Below, piece by piece: positions 59,100-64,000 of a stretch of DNA of 64,000 nucleotides. The stretch is from Schlesneria sphaerica. Its GTDB lineage: Bacteria > Planctomycetota > Planctomycetia > Planctomycetales > Planctomycetaceae. The position numbers were made by a program, and so were the translations under genes. Position 1 is the stretch's first letter. Every line of letters begins with the position of its first letter. The stretch is taken from NCBI RefSeq assembly GCF_044336245.1, contig NZ_CP172346.1:5766001-5830000 (forward strand), given 5' to 3'. The notes below the pieces were generated by a model. The model saw only the letters and a program-made list of their open reading frames with translations. It searched no databases and was not told the origin of the DNA.

Positions 59100-59732
59100 A
59101 TGACAACCTTCCCTGAAATTGTGCTCAGCAGCCGTAATCGAAAGAAAATCGGCGAGATCGAAGAACTGTTTGCACCCCACGGAATCGGCCTGATCGGGGT
59201 CACCGACTTTGAAAACGTCCCGGACGTCGTCGAGGACGGCGACAGCTTCGCGGCCAACGCAGCGAAAAAAGCGACTGAAGTCGCGCGACTGCTCAATCGT
59301 TGGGTCATCGCCGAAGATAGCGGACTGTGCGTCGATGCACTGGGCGGAGCCCCCGGTATCCATTCGGCCCGCTACGCCGGCGAACAGGGAGCCGATGCCA
59401 GGAATAACGAAAAGCTCCTGAACGAGCTGGCGAGTGTCCCTACCGAAAAACGGACCGCTTACTACGTTTGTTACGCCGTGCTGTCTGACCCTCAGGGTCA
59501 GATCAGACTGTCAGCGGAAGGACGCTGCGGCGGGCGAATCCTGAGAGAATTTCAGGGTAGCCACGGCTTCGGTTATGACCCGCTGTTTCTCGTCCAGGAA
59601 TTTCATCAGACCTTCGGTCAGTTGTCGCCCGTCGTGAAGCGTCATATCAGCCATCGCGCGAAAGCCTTTGAACGTCTAATTCCTCAGATTGTCCGATTAT
59701 TTGAAACCCAACAGAGTGAGTCTGCCCCGTGA
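59100..59732 (+). CDS. rdgB: XTP/dITP diphosphatase (RdgB/HAM1)
   Basis: Hydrolyses non-canonical purine nucleoside triphosphates such as dITP and XTP, keeping them out of DNA. 210 residues from ATG 59100. Motifs: LSSRNRKKIGEIEELF, EDGDSFAANAAKKATE, AEDSGLCVDALGGAPGIHSA, GSHGFGYDPLF and VKRHISHRAKAFERL. The flippase-like gene overlaps its stop by 4 bp (GTGA). Probably cotranscribed. Confidence 0.95.
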   Translation: MTTFPEIVLSSRNRKKIGEIEELFAPHGIGLIGVTDFENVPDVVEDGDSFAANAAKKATEVARLLNRWVIAEDSGLCVDALGGAPGIHSARYAGEQGADARNNEKLLNELASVPTEKRTAYYVCYAVLSDPQGQIRLSAEGRCGGRILREFQGSHGFGYDPLFLVQEFHQTFGQLSPVVKRHISHRAKAFERLIPQIVRLFETQQSESAP

Positions 59733-60796
59733 CGACCGCCACACCCAACCCGAACCGCGCAATTCTGATCGTTGCGCTCAAGTGGCTGCTCGCCATTGGA
59801 CTGCTCTCGGCTCTGCTCTGGTTTTCCCGTGACAACCTGGCTCAGCTCAGCAGTCGCCGGATCCTCTGGGGAGTTTTCCTCATGGCACTAGCCATTCGGT
59901 TCGCCTCGCTGATGGCGACATTCAGCCGGTGGCGATTGCTGGTCCGCGGGATCGACCTTCCGCTCTCACTCCGCGAGACCTTTCGCCTGGGAATGCTGGG
60001 CGAAGCGTGCAACCTGATGGGCCCCGGGGCCGTGGGGGGAGACCTCGTGAAAGCCGCACTGCTCGCCAAAGACCATCCCCGCAGGATTGCATCTGTCATG
60101 GCTACCGTCTTTCTGGATCGAGTTCTGGGGATGTGGGCGTTATTCGTCCTGGGGGCGGTCGCCTCGCTGAGTCCTGCGGGAACGAAACCGGGCCCTGAAT
60201 TGCAGTGGGCGGTCTGGGTGCTGTGGGGTGGATCGATCGCCGGACTGATCGGCATCGGCCTGATGTTTGTTCCCGCATTCACCCACTCACGGCTGATGCA
60301 CTGGCTGACCACCTGGAAATTCGTCGGTCGGATTGTAAAGGAACTGATGGACTCAATCGCGCTCTACCAGGGAAAACCCCAGATCGTCATCGGAGCCGCC
60401 CTGCTAGGCCTGCTGGGCCATTTTGGATTTCTGACATCGTTCTTTTTCTGTGCCCAGGCGATTCATAGTGGCCAGACTTATCCCGGCTATATCGACCATG
60501 TGGTGGGATTGCCCCTTCCAGAAGCCCTCAGTGCCGCGATTCCCTCGCCCGGAGGAGTTGGAGCCCTCGAAGGAGCGGTAGCCTGGTTCTATCAGCAGCA
60601 CCAGCTCGCGGTGGATCCGCAGAGTACGCCCCAGCAGCTTTCACTGGCCTTCTCGAATGGAGTCCTCACCGCATTGGGATATCGACTGACGATGATGGTC
60701 TGGGGTGCCGTCGGAATCGTCTATTACTTCGCATCCAAAGGCGAAATCCAGAAAGCGGTCGAAGGAGTCTCCACCGAACCGATTCCCACGCCTTGA
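59729..60796 (+). CDS. Flippase-like membrane protein (UPF0104/LPG synthase TM family)
   Basis: 355 residues from GTG 59729, inside the rdgB stop. About eight transmembrane helices. Family motifs: SRWRLLVRGIDLPLSLRETF, LGEACNLMGPGAVGGDLVKA, SVMATVFLDRVLGM and, near the end, IPSPGGVGALEGA. The family includes the membrane part of lysyl-phosphatidylglycerol synthases and glycan flippases. No soluble transferase domain is fused here. Substrate unknown, probably a lipid or lipid-linked sugar. Confidence 0.88.
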   Translation: MTTATPNPNRAILIVALKWLLAIGLLSALLWFSRDNLAQLSSRRILWGVFLMALAIRFASLMATFSRWRLLVRGIDLPLSLRETFRLGMLGEACNLMGPGAVGGDLVKAALLAKDHPRRIASVMATVFLDRVLGMWALFVLGAVASLSPAGTKPGPELQWAVWVLWGGSIAGLIGIGLMFVPAFTHSRLMHWLTTWKFVGRIVKELMDSIALYQGKPQIVIGAALLGLLGHFGFLTSFFFCAQAIHSGQTYPGYIDHVVGLPLPEALSAAIPSPGGVGALEGAVAWFYQQHQLAVDPQSTPQQLSLAFSNGVLTALGYRLTMMVWGAVGIVYYFASKGEIQKAVEGVSTEPIPTP

Positions 60797-60924
60797 TCAC
60801 GCTGCCCCGTGTGTCGCCCCATAAACTCAGCAATCACCTGCGCAGTCCCTGATAACGGCGCAGGAAGATTCTCGCGGAACGACTGCACGAGATCCTTCGT
60901 CTGAGGGTCTCGTGCGGCACGACG

Positions 60925-61632
60925 TCAGATGACAATCAGCCAGGTGAGCAGCACCGCCGCGGCGCCTAGAACGACCGCGAGTAGCTGCACAGAAATGGGA
61001 CTCGCTTCGATCACTTCGAATTGCTCGCTGATCCAGTTCGGAAGAGAGATCATCGCTCCTCGTCCAACGGGCTTACAGAGTTTTTCCCCGATCCACTGCA
61101 GCCCGTGGGTCAGCCCCCGCAAACGGGCTGTCGTTTTGCCGGGCGAGGAGGAAACGGCCGGGCCACTGAGGATTCGGATCAGGACACTGAGCAGCAGGCT
61201 GACAACTCCCCAAGACAAGAGCGATTGGGGCAGATTCGGTGAGAACAGAAAGCCCATGGCAGAGGCAAAAAGCAGCGAGCAGGTCACCTGCACGTTCTCT
61301 GGCAAGGGGGGACATTTTCGCAACGAGATAGACCAGGCGGTCAGCAGGATTCCACCACCGATCAGAGTGACCAGGAGTGCCTTGATCAGCGTCGCCTCAG
61401 CCCCGAATTCCAGCGAGAATTGACGGGGATTGGGAACCGTCAGCCAGGTGAATTTCGGTAACGTCACCAGCGCGGGTTCGGAACTGTTCCCACCCGTCAG
61501 CAGCACGGCCAGGATCGCAGCACAAAGAGTCCCACCCAGCACCCCCAGATGGGTGGCTACGAGGCTCCATGCGTTCCGCCCCAGCATAAAGCAGGTCAGT
61601 GATGCGATTGCTCCCATCACTGCGAATGCCAC
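60925..61632 (-). CDS. NuoL-like membrane protein, internally deleted
   Basis: 235 residues from GTG 61632. The frame is open upstream through the stop of the K-like gene and codes for more of the first helix, so the true start is uncertain. Residues 1-155 have about four helices in NuoL order: a FTWLTVPNPRQFSLEFGAEA segment resembling the conserved W-I-x-x-G-x-F strand region, and LFASAMGFLFSPNLPQ then LLSWGVVSLLL resembling the S-N-L-x-Q-x-F-x-x-W-E-x-V-G-L region. The pump Glu after Trp is Gly (W141-G142). Residues 165-235 look like the NuoL C-terminus (HGLQWIGEKLCKPV ... final helix LLAVVLGAAAVLLTWLIV). The antiporter core is missing. Assignment by eye; moderate. Confidence 0.6.
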   Translation of the reverse strand: MAFAVMGAIASLTCFMLGRNAWSLVATHLGVLGGTLCAAILAVLLTGGNSSEPALVTLPKFTWLTVPNPRQFSLEFGAEATLIKALLVTLIGGGILLTAWSISLRKCPPLPENVQVTCSLLFASAMGFLFSPNLPQSLLSWGVVSLLLSVLIRILSGPAVSSSPGKTTARLRGLTHGLQWIGEKLCKPVGRGAMISLPNWISEQFEVIEASPISVQLLAVVLGAAAVLLTWLIVI

Positions 61633-61661
61633 CGTAGCAATCAGAAGGAATTGAACAGAGG

Positions 61662-61961
61662 TCAGGATGGTTGATGCTCCTGCTCGTGAGTCGTGTCCTC
61701 GTCACACCGCGCCACTGCCCCGCACTCCTGAATGATGAGCAATGTCACGGCGACCATTCCTGCCAGTTTTAATTCTGTCCGTTCCGGGAAGCTGACAGCA
61801 CTGACGACGATCGTCATCAGGATCCCCTGCCCCAGCAGTCCCCGCAAGAGACTGCGCTCACGAGTTCCCCGCGCCGAGACGACTCCCGGGATTCCGATCA
61901 CCAGAAGTAACAGCACGTAAAGCAGTCGGACGACCCAGAGGCGGTGTTCAGGATTCATCAA
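61662..61961 (-). CDS. NuoK-like membrane protein, divergent
   Basis: 99 residues, the length of NuoK, with three transmembrane helices in the same spacing: LWVVRLLYVLLLLVIGIPGV, a loop with RERSLLR, GLLGQGILMTIVVSAVSF and LKLAGMVAVTLLIIQECGAV. In E. coli NuoK the second helix has Glu36 in L-I-G-L-E-I-M; here that stretch is L-L-G-Q-G-I-L, without Glu. The Glu72 position of the third helix is kept (E79). It overlaps the end of the J-like gene by 14 bp and precedes the L-like gene by 29 bp. Whether it conducts protons is doubtful. Confidence 0.6.
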   Translation of the reverse strand: MMNPEHRLWVVRLLYVLLLLVIGIPGVVSARGTRERSLLRGLLGQGILMTIVVSAVSFPERTELKLAGMVAVTLLIIQECGAVARCDEDTTHEQEHQPS

Positions 61962-62796
61962 TGTCTCCCGGGATCTCCGCGGGCGAATCGTCGTCGGACA
62001 GATCAGGCGATGGATTCTGCCCCGGCCGATCAGCCATCCTCGTCATCGCCAGGTGCAGAAACACGACGACGGTAAGCAGGACAATGATGTCCGCGCGTGC
62101 CCCGACAAGCAGTTCACTTAATCGGGGTCGATCCTGCGTGGGCGGCTGCGGAGCAAACACCTCCGACAGTAGTTCCGCAGGAGGAAGAATCGCATGTCGC
62201 GGGCTGGAGATCGCACGGGCGGTCTCTGTCCGTACGGCATACGCCAGCGTCCCGATCAGCAGCAGCGCGACGACTACCGTCAGGCTACCGATCAGCAGGT
62301 AATCGCCCCGGTTGTCATCGCTGGAAGATCCGGGCTGGATGGTCGTCAGTTGAACCAGATGTTCCCGGACGGACTGACGTTCCTGTCGCGCAAAGATTTG
62401 GACGAGCGAAACAGACCGGATGGTGCCAATCGCCAGCAGCCCCAACCCAGCTTCGAACTGTTTCCAGTAGAAGCAGAGCAGCGCATTGGCCACCGCCAGC
62501 AGCACATAGGCAAGCTGCCGACCTTCGAACAGCAATCGACTCATGACCGCCACCGCCGCCGTGATACCGATCGCCATCAGGCTGAAGGGAATCAGATCGC
62601 CCGCTTTGAGGGGAGACACCGCACCTGCTTGGCCACCCCCCAGCGCCAGAAAAATCATGACGCAGTAAACGAGCGTGGCAAGCCCCGCCCACAGGCGAAT
62701 TTCGCGATGAACCTGGGGGCTGTGCCACAGCGTCAGCGCCACCGCCCACATCCCGAGCAGCAGCACTAACCACCAGGGTAAAAAAGGATCATCCAT
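61948..62796 (-). CDS. NuoJ-like membrane protein with N-terminal extension
   Basis: 282 residues from ATG 62796; an ATG at 62823 is also possible. Residues 1-90 hold three extra helices (WWLVLLLGMWAVALTLW and others). Residues about 90-140 resemble NuoJ helices 2-3 (RQLAYVLLAVANALLCFYWK, QFEAGLGLLAIGTIRSVSLV; compare the A-L-x-F-L-G-A-E-F-x-A-x-x-Q-x-x-x-Y-x-G-A pattern). A soluble loop and helix follow, and the C-terminal segment LSELLVGARADIIVLLTVVV resembles the last NuoJ helix pair. The conserved Tyr of the J helix 3 is not obvious. First gene of a J-K-L-ordered set. Confidence 0.58.
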   Translation of the reverse strand: MDDPFLPWWLVLLLGMWAVALTLWHSPQVHREIRLWAGLATLVYCVMIFLALGGGQAGAVSPLKAGDLIPFSLMAIGITAAVAVMSRLLFEGRQLAYVLLAVANALLCFYWKQFEAGLGLLAIGTIRSVSLVQIFARQERQSVREHLVQLTTIQPGSSSDDNRGDYLLIGSLTVVVALLLIGTLAYAVRTETARAISSPRHAILPPAELLSEVFAPQPPTQDRPRLSELLVGARADIIVLLTVVVFLHLAMTRMADRPGQNPSPDLSDDDSPAEIPGDIDES

Positions 62797-62985
62797 CGGT
62801 CGGCCCGTCACCTGAGTGGTCATTCCAGAGCAGCGACAGACCGGCCAACCATTTCGGAAAAGTCACCTCCCGAGAATGGCTCTGGCACAACCTTTCAACG
62901 ACTCTCGGTGTTACAATGACGGCAGGGACTCTTTTCAATGGGAGTCGTGCTTGTTCATCGTTCCTCACGATCCTGTGTTGCCACG

Positions 62986-63336
62986 TCAGGATTTGACGTT
63001 CCGCTGTGGAATCAGCCGCTTGTTGACGTCAATCTGCACTTCTCCAAAGGCCTGCTCGTGCCGCTGCAGCGATGCGCCCAAGGCCATCCAGAGTCGCTTC
63101 GCGGTGAAATAGTTAACCACCAGACGCTGTGTCACCTTAACAGGTTGGTTCTGGGCTCCAGGAGCCTGGGAGTTTAATCCGAAATCCAGGACCAGTTCTT
63201 CTGGCAGCCCCGAAACGCGAGCAAAATTGGCGTACAGCGGTTCCAACCCCTCTGACTCAATCACCTGCTGCATTTGCAGGTTCGCCATCGAACGCTCGTT
63301 TTCAGGGATATTTGAAGAGCCGGTTGCTTCGGGCAC
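62986..63336 (-). CDS. DUF3467 protein
   Basis: 116 residues from GTG 63336, which has GGAG eight bases upstream; the frame is open further to 63432 without a ribosome site. The C-terminal 80 residues match DUF3467: YANFARVSGLPEELVLDFGL, then VVNYFTAKRLWMALGASLQR and the HEQAFGEVQ ending. Function of the family unknown, cytoplasmic. It lies 189 bp upstream of the J-like gene on the same strand, so they might be cotranscribed. Confidence 0.85.
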   Translation of the reverse strand: MPEATGSSNIPENERSMANLQMQQVIESEGLEPLYANFARVSGLPEELVLDFGLNSQAPGAQNQPVKVTQRLVVNYFTAKRLWMALGASLQRHEQAFGEVQIDVNKRLIPQRNVKS

Positions 63337-63845
63337 GACGTATTCTCCAACGCAGGAATGAGAGCGGAGGGTTCGGTAGACCGCAGAATGCGGAAGCCGA
63401 GCATCATGACCTCCACGTACGTAAACTGTCAATAACCGCCTCAGACGACCATGACGGAATCAGTGATCCGCACCTGTTCCTCCCCACACACGGCCAGTCA
63501 ATCCTGTCTGCACTGGCTTGACCGGCAAGGCAACTTCGTTTGTTCAAGGTGTTCAGTTCCTGCACTTCAGAAGAAGGGAAGCTCAAGTCACGACGAGGGA
63601 TGCCAGAGCATGCGGTTTGGCCCGAGGACGGCCAACCAGACAGAGCTCCCTCGCTTTGGATCCGGGGAGCGAAGATACCCCGTCGTCCGTCCGACGGACT
63701 CACCACGCGTGAGACCTCCAGTAATTGCCTTCGCTCACAAATCACCCCATGATCCGCATCTTCTTCAATCTGCGCAGAATTTCCATTTGACTTCAGAAAA
63801 AGTTGAAGTATGTTTAAAGAGTCAGTCGTCACACTGATGCAACAC
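63337..63845. other. Region without a convincing gene
   Basis: About 510 bp. Open frames exist on both strands (for example 63451-63837 plus, 63404-63850 minus), but they overlap each other and show no ribosome site, signal peptide or motif. The plus-strand terminator at 63879 suggests something is transcribed rightward here; I cannot say what. Confidence 0.4.
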
Positions 63846-63875
63846 AACATTTGACTTCTCCAGGGGTCAAATGTT
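63846..63875. repeat. 10-bp inverted repeat
   Basis: AACATTTGAC (63846-63855) and GTCAAATGTT (63866-63875) are perfectly complementary, with a 10-nt loop. It stands three bases before a strong terminator hairpin, so the two may form alternative structures or a regulator site. Confidence 0.8.
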
Positions 63876-63878
63876 CTT

Positions 63879-63935
63879 AACGCGGCAAGGACGGAGCAGG
63901 GAGCTTCGAGGGGACCTTGCCGCGTTTTTCTTTTT
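63879..63935 (+). terminator. Strong Rho-independent terminator
   Basis: AACGCGGCAAGG (63879-63890) pairs perfectly over 12 bp with CCTTGCCGCGTT (63915-63926), followed by TTTCTTTTT. The loop of 24 nt could form an inner GAGC/GCTT hairpin. The signal is for plus-strand transcription, but no clear plus-strand gene precedes it. Confidence 0.9.
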
Positions 63936-64000
63936 CAATCGCTCTGCCTGAACGGTTCGTACTCTCACGAAAATTTCTCTTACGCTAATCCTGTCATCAG

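Noticed and set aside
60925..62796. Interpretation of the three membrane genes as a multisubunit Na+/H+ antiporter (Mrp)
   Set aside because: The J-K-L-like order, the length of the K-like protein and the missing antiporter core fit complex I-like subunits better; a full MrpA/MrpD-type protein is absent.
63404..63850. Possible 148-residue protein on the minus strand, and a 128-residue one on plus (63451-63837)
   Set aside because: They overlap each other, have no ribosome site, signal peptide or motif, and the composition looks random.

Overview
The window looks like a chromosomal segment of a planctomycete, probably order Planctomycetales. The evidence is the gene content: a prepilin-type DUF1559 protein with an H-x9-DG motif next to a small transthyretin-like lipoprotein, a PVC-type heme-binding dehydrogenase with HEAT repeats, a TPR/FG-GAP/ASPIC-UnbV protein, several c-type cytochromes with long exported domains, many small exported Tyr/Pro/His-rich proteins of unknown function, and a Ser/Thr kinase with a Pro/Gln/Met-rich tail. 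I see no rRNA, tRNA, CRISPR array or prophage. One intact insertion sequence is present.

Layout. 1-3113: four co-oriented exported proteins of unknown function, the first cut by the window edge. 3530-8086: a type IIA topoisomerase pair, A subunit before B subunit. 8335-14000: a small cytochrome c, the lipoprotein/DUF1559 pair and the ASPIC/UnbV protein. 14379-16637: a secreted S9 peptidase with a good-looking promoter. 16985-23882: a lipid-modification cluster, with five tightly coupled minus-strand genes (FAD oxidoreductase, DUF1365, two CFA-synthase-like methyltransferases, DUF1295) divergent from a MerR/B12-fold regulator and a DUF2177 membrane protein. 24431-30554: an esterase, a small membrane protein, a BRCT-MerR-TPR fusion, glyA, a 35-residue lysine-rich protein and larE. 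30953-35858: a diheme protein, thiO, dtd and accA. 36105-42916: a Ser/Thr kinase, an HlyD-type adaptor, a thioredoxin-fold protein without its cysteines, a permuted papain-fold protein and a P-loop kinase. 42966-46673: a prolyl oligopeptidase gene split by a 1581-bp IS4-family element with 17-bp inverted repeats and a 9-bp target duplication; removing the element and one duplication copy restores a 705-residue frame. 46848-58887: rimO, a pyridoxal-phosphate decarboxylase, a PSP1 protein, two exported proteins and the large PVC cytochrome/dehydrogenase. 59100-60796: rdgB and a flippase-like membrane protein with overlapping ends. 60925-63336: three membrane proteins resembling degenerate complex I subunits J, K and L in the canonical order, preceded by a DUF3467 protein.

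Most likely new biology: (1) the J-K-L-like trio, in which the L-like protein seems to keep only the first helices and the C-terminal helix of NuoL and the K-like and L-like proteins have lost key pump glutamates; (2) the lipid cluster, where one CFA-like enzyme has lost bicarbonate-site residues that its neighbour keeps, and the regulator has lost the histidines expected of a cobalamin photoreceptor; (3) the BRCT-MerR-TPR fusion; (4) a diheme protein carrying what looks like a dead gluzincin domain. All family assignments were made by eye from motifs and remembered family patterns. No database search was run.
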